DNA of 64,000 bases from Manihot esculenta (Eukaryota; Streptophyta; Magnoliopsida; Malpighiales; Euphorbiaceae). Below are positions 19,001 to 30,074 of the stretch, in pieces. The notes under the pieces are model-generated. The model was not told the DNA's origin, did not search any database, and was given only the letters and a program-made list of their open reading frames with translations. The DNA lies in the NCBI RefSeq assembly GCF_001659605.2, contig NC_035161.2, forward strand, positions 806,001-870,000. Reading direction: 5' to 3'. Every line of letters begins with the position of its first letter. The stretch's first letter is position 1. Made by a program: the position numbers and the translations under genes.

Positions 19001-20178
19001 TTACTAAATGTGAAATCTATTTGGTATTTGATACAAACTTTATAATACATAAATAATAAATTAATATTATTTTAATCAATTAAAAAATATTTTTAATATC
19101 TCTTATTTCTTTCTTTTGATTTTCTTTTATTTATATCATATTTTGGTCTTTTCTTTCTTTTTATACCATCATCACCGACGATAACACAATTAATACAAAA
19201 ATTTAAAAATACAAATTCGAAAATAAATTATCATTATCCTCACTTCACTAAAATAATAGTATTTATATTTAAAAATTTATAATATGTGAAAATGAAAAGA
19301 AATTAAGAGACTCGGAGGGAATGAGAAATGAGGGAGAGATTAAAAGTATATTTCAATTGATTAAAATAATTTTAAGTAATATTTATGAGTTGGTAAAATT
19401 TGTTTAGATGGGAAATAAACTCCATATTTAAAAAAAAAAAAAAGAAACATATCATGTTACTTATGTGAAACCACAATTTTTCAAAATATGAGTTTAAAAT
19501 TGGATAAAAATTGTGCCAACCTTTTAATTTTGTATTAAACTGTTAAAATTAAAAATTTTAAATAAAATCTCCAAATCGATTATCCTTTATTTATATATGA
19601 AATGGAACCTAATTTTAATAATTGAAAAATTCATATGTAGTGTCATGTCATTCAGAATAAACTCTTTCAACTTTAATTTCATAGGACTAATTGCATTTTA
19701 TAAAATTAATTCTTTAGTCTTTTTATTAAAAAATTTATGAAATTATTTTAAATATTTAAATCATTTAATTCATATAATTTTAATTATACATGTTATTTGA
19801 TTCATATAAATTTAAATATTTATACTATTTAATCTATTGCCTAAGACTAAACTAAGTTACCGATAATTTATTTAACAAATAGATTAAATAATATAATTTT
19901 ATAAAATACATGATAAATTAGTGAATTCTCCAAATACTTATAAATCTAAAGTACTTTTCCAATAAATAAAAGCTCAATTCTAATACTATTTTTATTGCAA
20001 CCACTTCTTTATTTATTTTTATCCAAATGTTAGTGTAAAGTAATAGTTTCATTTATTAGAAATATATATATATATTTTTTTTGCTGTCTTTAGAATCTCA
20101 GTTTACAAAGTTTTCTTTAACAAACATATTGCTATTGATTCTTTTTCAAGTGTTTTTGTCAACGTCCTTCTTCAATCA

Positions 20179-20290
20179 TGTGTATAAGCTCGATCACTTA
20201 TTAACAAAATATTTAACATCATATTTTATTTTCAGTAATGTGTATAAGTTCAATTACTTATTAACAAAATATTTAATATCATATTTTATT
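20179..20290. repeat. Two-copy tandem repeat, period 60 bp
   Basis: TGTGTATAAG followed by CTTATTAACAAAATATTTAA and CATATTTTATT occurs at 20179-20230 and again at 20239-20290 with few differences. Confidence 0.8.
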
Positions 20291-20671
20291 AGTTCATTCA
20301 TTATTTACTAAAACAACAAATTAAACATTCATCATGATGTTACCAATCACATAACATATGTAAACCTTATGCACTAGCTATAACTAAATTTTAATTAGAA
20401 GCAAGTCATAGTCTAATATCTTTTTATCAAACTTTTAAATATTTTGCATTGTAATACCAAGAACACATCATACGAGTTTATTGTAGTAGAGAATAAACTT
20501 AGTTGATACGCCATCTCCGATTATCCATTGGTACATTTAATTTATTATAGGTTTCATATCCCTACTTTCTTATGGCTAAATAGTCAATATATATATATAT
20601 GCAGCACGTGATTATATAGCAAAAGTTCCCAAAGTTGAAAGGTCTGAATACAAGTATTAATTGACATACAG

Positions 20672-21480
20672 TGTAACACCCCTTACCCTATCAAAATGTA
20701 GACAGAGTAAGGACTGTCACAAACTATACCTTTTTAGACATATTAAGACTAAACAATTTCCTTTATCTGTAAATACCAAGTTTTTAGGTAGTCCAAGTAA
20801 ATTTTATAAGGTGATTAAAATAAATGTGAGATTTTAAACCAAAATTTTAATAGTCTCCTCTGTTTCATCAACATTTCAACCTGTAGCACATATAAAAAAC
20901 ACATGTAAAATTATCAACTGTTATTTGACATATTACTATTCTTTAATTTACATAACCTTCATAACTCACTATATTTAATATGTACATGCCAAAATATAAA
21001 TGTACTATGACTCAGAGACTCAAAACAACCAGTTATGATAATGGCCTTGATATCTGATGTAGACCTCTGATGAACTCCGCGTGCCTATTTTATTTATAAC
21101 CTGCATGAGGTAAAAACCAACACGCTGAGCTAATACTCAATGGGTGATAGCAAACAAATAACAAAATAGAGCAAACATGTTCACGTATATAGATAATCAA
21201 GTAAACAATTACAAGCTAGTCAAATGTTGTTAACATGATATAAAGCATACTTGTCAACTTCTTAGTATAAAATATGAGTGTCATATGTATCCTTGTGCAC
21301 GACAAAAATTTCATTCATATTCAATCAAAACATCTTCTTTTGCCTTTATTGCACATTTTCTATTTATAGCAAATCACCATAGCTTAGTGCATGTAATAGA
21401 TGCAAACATGTTGACATTCACTGATAAGTTCTCAAAATCGAGTATCAATCTTAATTAAATTCTCAGCCCTTATAAACACA
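20672..21480 (-). mobile_element. Diverged minus-strand LTR fragment, Tekay-related
   Basis: Starts TGTAACACCCCTTACC, the complement of an LTR end. Inside, the complement reads CCCATTGAGTATTAGCTCA near 21120-21145, matching the layout of the CACTGGGCTCTAGTAGCTCA segment of the Tekay LTRs. There is no PPT or coding sequence beside it. Confidence 0.4.
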
Positions 21481-21492
21481 TAGTAGGGTCGA

Positions 21493-24400
21493 TGATAGAG
21501 CATATTTTAGTCCACTTTCTTATTATGTTCTTGATGTTTATTTACATCTTTTCTATCTAATTTTGTGATTTTAATCATGTTTTGCAGATATTAGGTGCAA
21601 AGGAACATTCTTGAGAAAATGCTCTTAAAACTGCCAAAAGTGCCAAATATGGAAAGTGCCAAATAAGGAAAGCATTTCGAAATTCACATCTCCAAGATTC
21701 ATATTCAAATTTTGAATTTCAAGATCCAACTTATTAAGGAAGCCAAATCCAAAGATCACATGTTTTCCCCTTTCATACCTTGCACATTCAAAATTCAAAA
21801 TTGCAAAGGAGGCTCCACCTTCCTTATTAGTACATGGACGGCAAGGGTAGTGTGAAGACAAGTCTTGGGCACCTTGGGCAGCATTTTGAAGACACTAGGG
21901 CAGCAAGCAAAGACCAAAAGACCCACTCTTCCACAAGCCACACATGCCACACGCCAACTCCTTCACACATGTGCATGGGCGGCAAGGTGTGTGCAAGCTA
22001 AGACCAAAGGCAACATGGGCAGCCACTCAAGTCTCACGTGGGCAGCCTCTTGAAACCCTAAGATAGCATCTTGAAGACCTATTTAAGATCTCATATGTAA
22101 TACCCGGCTAGACTCCGGTATCGGAATTCCTACCATCCGGTGGAATTTCGAATGTCGAAAACCTCTAGAGGGGTAAAATCATGTTTTATGAAATGTTTTC
22201 ATGAATTTCATGTTTTTGAATGAGAGATTTAAATGAGTTTTGCATGAAATTAGCATTGGAGGAAGACCCAGGTTCGGCCGCCGAACCTCAAGTTCGGCCG
22301 CCGAACATGCATGCACTTCGGGAGTGCTTTAGGCCCCCGAAAGCATAGGGGAGGGAAGTCCAGGTTCGGCCGCCGAACATGGCATGCATGCGGAGGCATG
22401 TTAGGCCCCCGAAAGTGGCCTGGCCAGCCACTATAAAGGGGTCCCAATTTCTGAACGGGCGAGTTTTTCTCCCCATTCTCGGCCAAGGTGAGTCTCCGCC
22501 ACCCTCATGCGGATCTTGAGTTCTTCCTTCAAATCTTTTATGATTTTTATGAGTTTTCACCTTTGTTTTGAAGAATTTTGAGTTAAGAGCAAGTTTTGGA
22601 ACTTGGAGACTCAAGGAGCTTGATCTCTCCCATCTCCAAGCTAGGATCGTCTTCCCTCTCGATTTTCAAGAGGTAAGCCTAGATCCACTCTTCTTATGTG
22701 TTTTAAACAAGGTTTTTGGGGGTAGAAATTCATGTATAGGTTGTTATGAGTTTTTGGGTTTAATGTTGAATGTTGAGCAATGTATGTTGATTATGTGAGT
22801 TTAATGCAATGTGGTTGGGGTTTAGGCTAGTTGGAGACCCCTATGTGCTTGTATGCTTGTTTGGGAGTGTTGTAGAATAGGTTTATGCATGTTTGAATGG
22901 ATTTGGAGGCATTTGTGCATGTTGAAGCCGAGTTTCTGCCCTTTGGCAGAACTCAGGTTCGGCCGCCGAAGGGACTTTCGGCCGCCGAACCCACTTGTGG
23001 AGGCAGCTTTCGGCTCCCGAAGCTTGCCCCCGAAAGAGGACTTTCGCCTTTGGAGGGCAATTTCGGCCGCTGAAGGTGCCGCCGAACATGCATGAGTTTC
23101 GTCTCTGGAGAGGACTTTCGGCCGCCGAAGGTGCCGCTGAAAGTGGCTGAGTTTCGGCTCTGGAGGGACTTTCGGCCGCCGAACCTGCCACCGAAGGTGC
23201 CCTGTCCAGCCTCTTTTTGCATGATTTCTATGTTTTTTCTAAGGTTTTTTAGGGGGTTTTTGGGGAGTATTTTAGAGTCATGTTCATGTTTGTTTGGTCC
23301 CTCATTTGAGTCCACCTGTGTAGGTTCGGACCCAAGGAACCGATGCCCCCAGCAGTGAGCTAGCTGCTTCAGAGTCTCTTCAGAGTTAGCCAGAGGTGAG
23401 TGGAATAATTCTCTATGTTTCAAAGCAAATAATGAAAGTTTTAGCATGACCCACGCATCATGAATGTCATGAGATACTTTAGGGTGCTTACATTAGAATT
23501 TACGAATATGTTGCATTGCATATTATGTTATCTATGCGGATGAATGTTGAATGATCCATTAGCCCTTGTATGATATGATATGGAAGTCCAGGTGTGCCTG
23601 CACTACGCCCCTGGCACTATGATATGGAAGTCCAGGCGTGCCTGTACTACGCCCCTGGCATGATCAGACTGTATAGGGGGCTAAATGGTGACAAGTTCAT
23701 CCTTGGTGTGATTTGTTTGTGATGTGATGCATTCCATGAAAGCATGGATTTTAATTAATGTTTGTATTATTCTGCTCACTGGGCTCTAGTAGCTCACCCC
23801 GCTCCCTTAATCCCCCAGGTTTGCAGGTACGGGCTAGTCCAGGAGGTCAGCTAGAGTGAAGTTTTATTGTATGGTAATAGATAGTTGAGAATGATGTAAT
23901 AAATGTTATTAATAGTCAGGTAATGTAAAGAATGATTTAATGATGTAATGAGGATTAAAGTTGTGCTTGACCCCATTATGTTGAGAATCCCTTCAATACA
24001 TGATTTATAAATGAGTTAACGATGTTTATGGATATCCAAACTTGAATGTATGTTATGACACCCCATTGGAGCATTTGATGAGGGCTCCAGTGTGTGGTTT
24101 ATGCTATAGTATTGTGCATGCACATGTTATGTTTGGATAAAGGAAATAAAAAATTTTACAGGTTATGTTTATGTTTTGATCATGTATGGGATTCAACAGA
24201 TTTACAGAATGTATGTTAGGCTTGCTACGGGTCCCGGCGGCCTTAAGCCGATCTGGATCCTAGAGTCGGTAGCAGTCTGGTTTCCGGGTCGTTACATCAT
24301 AAGCCAGCCGCCCAAGAAAAAACTCAATCTACACCATTCGGCCAAGGCAAGGTAAGCTCTCCAAGGCTCTTCTCCACCATTCGGTTCTTCTTCCCTTGTT

Positions 24401-25266
24401 CTTTCTTTTTATTTTCTGTTTTGTTTCAGCCATGAGTGACTGAAACTTTAATTCTAGTTGAAGATTGGTTGAAACTAAGTTTGTTTTATAGATTGTGAGA
24501 TCTGAACATAAACTATTTGTCTTTGATTAGTTCAATATTCATACAATTGTGTACTTGAATCTAAGATTACTTTGTTGTTTTGATCAAATTGGCCATTTGA
24601 TTCTTGATTGCAAGGTAATTGATTGTTAGTTTGGATAATTTTTAGTCCGTAATTGCTGGACTTATTCAATCATAAGAACACTTGGTGTAACAACCAATGA
24701 ATTATATGATCTAGCAACATCTCATGCGTTTGAGTAGTTAGGATTGGATCTCTCTCTTTCTTCATGCAATTGACAATTGTTTGATGCCTAAGGCCCAAGG
24801 ACGTTCCTTGGCAATTTGTTAATTAGTAATTGATTAGAGGACGTTTCCTAATTGATTTAATCATAAGGAGAGACATGGTGGTGAGAAGCGTTTTCTATCT
24901 CCATAACTAATCTATTGAATCAATCAAGAGAACATAAGTTTCAATGATCAATCCAAACAACCAAAGTGGATCCATCTCTTCAACTAGACCTTTCTATTTT
25001 AATTACTTGCTTGTTTAATTGCTTTCAGTAGTTTGCTAATCAAATCAATCTCAAACCCCCCTTTTTACTTTTATCGCGCTCTATCTTTGTTCTGCTTTCC
25101 ATTACTTGCTTTCAGTTGTGCTTTCAGTTAATTCTCTTGGTTTTGTTAAGGAAAATAGATAAGTTTATAATTCTCTATGGATTTGATCTTTTATCACTAT
25201 CTGCAGTTGTAAAATTATTGATAACTAGAAAGGTTATTTTTGACCGGCTTCGACAACCACGAGTCA
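21493..25266 (+). mobile_element. 5' LTR of Athila G, split by solo LTR S1
   Basis: Starts TGATAGAGCATATTTTAG and ends CCACGAGTCA just before the PBS. Without the inserted S1 and one TCATA it is 603 + 965 = 1,568 bp, the same length as the LTRs of H, which supports the boundaries. The AT-rich second part (24400-25250) is typical R-U5 sequence and is shared with H and J at lower identity. Confidence 0.82.
22096..24296 (+). mobile_element. Tekay solo LTR S1 in the Athila G LTR
   Basis: A complete 2,201-bp LTR (TGTAATACCCGG to GTCGTTACA) flanked by TCATA at 22091-22095 and 24297-24301. There is no internal region, so the element was removed by LTR-LTR recombination. TATA box 22432-22437. Promoter motifs lie at 22273-22380, the leader cluster at 22956-23200 and two stem-loop units at 23582-23660. 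Confidence 0.94.
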
Positions 25267-25271
25267 AAAAT

Positions 25272-25289
25272 TGGCGTCGTTGCCGGGGA
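25272..25289 (+). other. Primer binding site, tRNA-Asp (Athila G)
   Basis: TGGCGTCGTTGCCGGGGA matches the complement of the plant tRNA-Asp 3' end with one change (T for C at the sixth base). Confidence 0.88.
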
Positions 25290-25317
25290 ATTGTTCTAAC
25301 TTGTTTATTTTTCTTTC

Positions 25318-25686
25318 ATGACCAGATCTGAACGTAGGGACACTCTGCCTTATGATCCGAAAATTGAACGCACTTTTAGAAGACTAGGAAAGCAAGCAGC
25401 TGAAGAGCCACCTTGCGCGAAACCTTCTACCGCACATTCGGCCGCCGAACCTCATCAACATTCGGCCGCCGAACCTTCACTTCTCCAGCCACTGAACTTC
25501 ACACCAATGGCTGAACCTCATGCACAACATGCTGCCCATAATGGACATGTTGTCCAAGATCAAATAATTCAAGAAAATCCAGCCATTAGAGCTCCAATGC
25601 CAAGAGAAAGAACTATGAGAGAATTGGCAACACCTGTAGGCGATCAAGCACCACTTTGCATCACCTATCCACCTCTGACAGTTCCC
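25318..25686 (+). pseudogene. Athila G gag, N-terminal segment
   Basis: ATG at 25318 (MTRSERRDTLPYDPKIERTF). This is the start of Athila Gag, which forms the particle around element RNA. The frame is open to 25686, where element H is inserted after the codons for PPLTVP; it resumes at 32668. Residues about 40-55 contain two HSAAEP repeats, encoded by two exact TTCGGCCGCCGAA motifs (25437-25449, 25461-25473), the same 13-mer as in the Tekay LTR promoters. Homologous Gag J has no such repeats at this place. Confidence 0.85.
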
Positions 25687-27254
25687 TGATAGAGCCAAAA
25701 TTAGACCCATTTTCTATGTTTATATTTATGTCAATTTACACATTTTCTACCTAACTTTGTGGTTTTTGTCTTATTTTGTAGGAAATGGAGCAAAATGGTA
25801 ATTTGGCTAAAATGGCCTTAATTCTGCCCAAAAGACAGCAAAAGAGAATAAGCATGGTTTGCCCAACTTGATTGCCCAAGCCAAGGAGAAGCTGAGATAA
25901 AGAGGAAAAAGTGATAAAGTATGCTGTCCAGACTGTTTGCCCAAACAGCACTGGGCAAACAGCAAAGAAAGTCAGAAACAGAGCATATGCAGCCAACAGT
26001 GATCCCAGACAGCCTGTTTGCCCAAACAGCGTCGGGCAAACAGCACCAGCAGGCAAAAAACCAGCAGAATCTGTCAAACTTGCTGACCAAGTCAACACGA
26101 ATCCCCACGCACTCCAAACACGTGGGACAGCTCAGAAACACCTATTTACACCTCAGCACACTCTCCTACATATTCAGGAAGCCAAAAAATAAAAAGACAA
26201 GAATGCCCTCCAAGAATTCAAGACTAAATAGGAAAAAGAGTCCCAAACTAAAAAGGAAAATTAGGGCAGCCTCTTCACCTATAAAAAGGCATGCAAACCA
26301 GCAAAGAAGACATCCTGGAATTCGGGGGACTATCCTTGGATCAAGACACCTACGGCAGAAGCTGCACCAGCAGCTGCGCCCTTGCGCCAGCCCTTCTTCT
26401 TCCTTTTTCTTGTTTTCTTTCTTTTCTTTTATGTTAGTTTCAGCCATGAGTGGCTGAAACCCTTTTGCTAGTTGAAGAATAAGGTGAAACTTTGGTTGTT
26501 CATGGATTGTGAGATCTGAACCTTTGTGTTAATCTTTTATTAATCAATATTTATGCAATTTTGTGCTTAATTAATTATTGCCTTGTTATCTTAATCAAAT
26601 TGGCCTATTGATTATTGATTGCAAAGTTATAAATCTGTTTGTTTGGATAATTCTTAGTCCGTAATTGCTGGAATTGTTCACACACAAGAACACTTGGTGT
26701 AAAAAACCAAGAAATTGCATAATCTAGCAATATCACCATGCTTATGGGTAGCTAGAATTAGGTCTCTCTTTCTCTTAATGCAATCAACAATTGTTTGTTG
26801 CCTATGGCCCAAGGACGTTCCTTGGCAATTTGTTGATTAGTGATTGATTAGAGGACGTTCCCTAATTGATCTAAGCTTAAGGAGGGATTTGGTTGGTGAG
26901 AAGCTTCTTCCACCTCCTAAACTAATTTATTGAACCTAATAAAAGACTCTTTTGTGTCAATGATCAATCCCAACAACTAAAGTGGATCCAATTCTTCAAC
27001 TAGGCTTTTCTCATTATTGATTTCTCTTTACTTTATTACTTGCTTTACTTGCTTGCTTTCAATTCTAGTTTAGACATCAAATCTTCAAAACCCCCAATTT
27101 TACTTTTATTGTCTCTTTATTTACTTGGTCTTGATAAGAAGAATAAATAGTATTGATTCCCTGTGGATACGATCCCTTTGCCACTGTCTACAAGTTATTA
27201 AATTGTTGGTAACCAAAAGGGTTATTTTTGACCGGCCTCGACAACCGACTGTCA
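25687..27254 (+). mobile_element. 5' LTR of Athila H
   Basis: TGATAGAGCC to CGACTGTCA. TATA box TATAAAAA at 26280-26287. U3 carries two inverted-repeat modules built on CTGTTTGCCCAAACAG and CTGGGCAAACAG (25936-25971, 26020-26052). A 178-codon open frame here is repeated in the other LTR simply because the LTRs are nearly identical. Confidence 0.93.
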
Positions 27255-27259
27255 AAAAT

Positions 27260-27277
27260 TGGCGCCGTTGCCGGGGA
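27260..27277 (+). other. Primer binding site, tRNA-Asp (Athila H)
   Basis: TGGCGCCGTTGCCGGGGA is an exact complement of the plant tRNA-Asp 3' end, starting 5 bp after the LTR. Confidence 0.93.
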
Positions 27278-27305
27278 ATCAATTTAACTAATCTATTTTT
27301 CTTTC

Positions 27306-28595
27306 ATGACCAGGTCTGGACGCAAGGACATTCAACCTTACGATCCAGAAATTGAACGCACATCAAGGTAACTAAAGAAGAGGAACCAAGCCTCAAAAGT
27401 ATCCACATCAACAGCTGCTGTCCAAACAGCCCCTGTTGAAGCCTCTACTGTCCAAACGAGGGACAGCACATACAAAATCTGCCATAACAGAACTTGGAAT
27501 TGCTGTTCGAACAGAACCAGCAACATTCTTAATCACACCAAACCATTGCAGATCTGAATCATGGAGGAGGTAAGTACATCTAATCTCCCTTCTCAAATTC
27601 CTGACATAACCTCTATTGTGGAAAGATATGTCTTAGCTCTACAGGCTCGAAAACTTCAGCAAGCCCAACCATGTAGGATATGTGCATATGTAGGACATCT
27701 AACCTCTGAATGTCCTACACTTTATGAGGATGACCAACAAGTAGATGCATTTGGAGGATACTATAGCCAGCCAAGACATGATCCCTACCTTGATACATAC
27801 AATCCATATTGGGGAGACCATCCGAATTATGATTATGCTGGGGTTGACCACTACCAGAACTACCAAGGAAATCAAGCTCAACCAGCACCTCCAAATTTCA
27901 ATGACACTCTTAATGAGGTAGTGAAGACTATGCAAATGATGCAACAGCAAATGGATCAAATGGCCACCTCGTTAAGTGCAATCATGTTGAGAAGAGAGCA
28001 AGAACTTCAAGATGTATGGGATGATGATGAAAGTCCCCAAGAAACAGAACCTGCTGCTGTCCAAACACCAGCAACTTCTGGAAGTGCCCCAACTGAACCA
28101 GAACCTGTTGATGGTTTAGACATCATTGATTATTGGAGCCAAGAAACTTTTGATATAAATCAAAATGATATGCTAACCAATGATTTTTGTAGGGAGGACA
28201 GCCAAGAAGATGAAAAGAGCCAAGTGGAGCTGCAACACACAGCAAAGGACTTCTGCCTAGAGCAGACAGACTGTTGTTTGCCCAAACAGACTGGGCAAAC
28301 AAGCAAACAGGCGGCAGAACATGCAGATGACTGTTTGCCCAAACAACCCGCAAAGGCAGATCAGGCAAGCCTCTGTCTGCCCAAACAGGTTCAGCAGCCA
28401 ACTGAGACAGAATGCAGACCACCCAAGTCAATTCAGCAAGAAAACCTCAGTTTGCCCACATCAGTTGCCCAAACAAACTGGGCAAACAATGGAAATCAAC
28501 TCAGCAAAAGGATAGGCTACTACATGCCCACAAAGCAGGGCACAGCAGTACGCACTCTCCACATGCAAAACGGGACCGTTTTTCCTCTCATTTAA
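27306..28595 (+). pseudogene. Athila H gag remnant with zinc knuckle, fused to a pol-spacer remnant
   Basis: The gag ATG at 27306 (MTRSGRKDIQPYDPEIERTS) reaches a TAA at 27369. Sequence for the capsid domain is missing. A second frame (about 27561-28595, some 344 codons) carries a CCHC zinc knuckle (CRICAYVGHLTSEC), a DPYLDTYNPYW stretch shared with Gag G, and then DGLDIIDYWSQETFDINQND, which in element G lies after the protease. Gag and the post-protease spacer have therefore been joined by deletion. The tail encodes repeated CLPKQ from the TGTTTGCCCAAACAG motif. It may still bind RNA, but it cannot form a normal capsid. Confidence 0.8.
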
Positions 28596-28701
28596 AGAAC
28601 AATTAATTTTTTTTTGGCTCCCTTCATCTTCCCTCTCATAACTGCTCCACCATCAGACCAGTTACTCTGCTCTTCATCTTCAACCAAGCAAACTTCACGC
28701 C

Positions 28702-29823
28702 ATGACCAGGATCAAAATGGCAGCCACCACCGGACCAGGGCACTGGCGCCGGCTGGGACTCCCCAGACCTCCCACCGATTCCAGTAGCGACGATGAAGCC
28801 CCAAGTAACCAACTGACAGTAGTCGACAGCGTCCCAGCCACTGTGTCCCCCCAAACTTACCAACGCCGGCGAAGGAGGACAGCCCGACGACTACTGACCG
28901 CAAACGACACTGCCTCTGTGCAAGAACACCCACCGGAAACAATGGAAGTCGACGCAGCAGAACCCACTCAGCACTTGCTTGCAGAGGCCCATCAACCTGC
29001 CCCACCCGCCTGCTTAACTACCCCTACCGGCAAGACCCACGCCGCAATGGCCCTGAACTTCTACAAGCAATCAGAACAGACCAGGTTTGCTTCTCTTGCA
29101 CAGGTATCCCTCCAAGCAGGTAAGTATATCCATACCGACACTCTGGAAACTCTGGGCATTAAGGCAGAAGTCTCAGAACTAATCAATAGCATTGGCTGGT
29201 CCTGTTTCTTTAATCTGAGAATGCCATTTTTTTCTGAATTGACACAGGAATTTTATTGCACATTCTTCTTTGATAAAATCGCTATGAACTCACTAGATAC
29301 ACATGATATTATCTCCTTCAGATTACTTGGTCAACGTTTCCGGCTGTCTATGAATGAGTTTAACACTGCTCTTGGTTTTGAGTACCTTGACTCAGCCTGT
29401 GATTCCCTTGAAAACTTTGATGCTGCAACTGCTTATTTAGAACTCTGCACCAACCCACCTGAACCTTACTTTTCAAAATCTAAGGATGTGTATTTAAGCA
29501 ATCCATGCTTAAAATACCTCCACAGGTTTTTGGCATACACCTGGGCTGGGAGAAAAGATGCATCCAGCATCCTCCCCAGAGCTGAATTATTCCTCCTTTG
29601 GAGCATGGTCCATCAGCGCAAGCTGAATTTGGGATTCTAGGTGGCCAACCAGATAGCCAACACCCTGGCCCACCACCGCCCTCTTGTCCTTGGCCACGTT
29701 ATCACCTTGTTAGCTATAAATCTGCAGGTCCTGGAACCCGAGCATACTGATATGCAGCCTCTTGCGAGCCAGCTCCCCTCGATTTACGGACACTGGATGA
29801 CATGGGACTACTGCGCAAAATAG
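28702..29823 (+). pseudogene. ATHILA third ORF (retrotransposon ORF of unknown, env-position role), element H
   Basis: ATG at 28702 (MTRIKMAATTGPGHWRRL). A basic N-terminus (QRRRRRTARRLL) precedes the conserved ATHILA-type domain, with motifs FYKQSEQTRFASLAQVSLQ, FRLSMNEFNTALGFE and ELFLLWSMVHQRKLNLG. A TAG at 29638 interrupts the frame, which goes on to 29821 (VANQIANTLAHHRP). ATHILA ORFs stand where env lies in retroviruses, but their function is not settled. I see no clear signal peptide or membrane anchor here. The N-terminal start is the first ATG after about 100 bp of non-coding spacer. Confidence 0.8.
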
Positions 29824-30074
29824 GTAGTAATTTCTGTCTTTCCCCTGCAGGCCCTGTCACCCCAAGGCAAGACAGAGTATTTGGGCGACAGCCCAACACA
29901 AGAGCAGCAACCCAGCCTGCCCAGCAAGCCGACCCACAGCACGTCCCACCTCCAGCAACTGAGCACGCAGAGGCAGATCGCTTGAACAGAATCGAGGCCA
30001 GGCTCACACACATAGAAAGCATGTTGGAACTACTGGTGCAGCACATTCTGCCACCTGCACGCAGAGACAGCTAG
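29802..30074 (+). pseudogene. C-terminal tail of the ATHILA ORF in a shifted frame
   Basis: A 90-codon frame overlapping the end of the previous one. It contains a predicted coiled coil (EADRLNRIEARLTHIESMLE, then LLVQHI). Probably the original C-terminus, separated by a frameshift. A CAG preceded by TTTCCCCTG at 29842-29850 looks like a splice acceptor, but the gap from the upstream stop is only about 30 bp, too short for a plant intron. Confidence 0.5.

Larger units (their letters stand above)
18002..20671. other. AT-rich intergenic region with local duplications
   Basis: About 2.7 kb of strongly AT-rich DNA without a credible gene. It contains poly-A (about 19428-19443) and AT dinucleotide runs (20065-20075, 20588-20600). 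Short open frames here are what base composition alone would give. Confidence 0.6.

Noticed and set aside
25921..26457. A 178-codon open frame repeated at 31329-31865
   Set aside because: Both lie in the LTRs of element H and are identical only because the LTRs are. They overlap the TATA box and have no recognisable domain.
28702..29823. Third ORF of H as a true viral envelope gene
   Set aside because: No signal peptide, transmembrane anchor or fusion features seen. The ATHILA domain has no proven envelope role.
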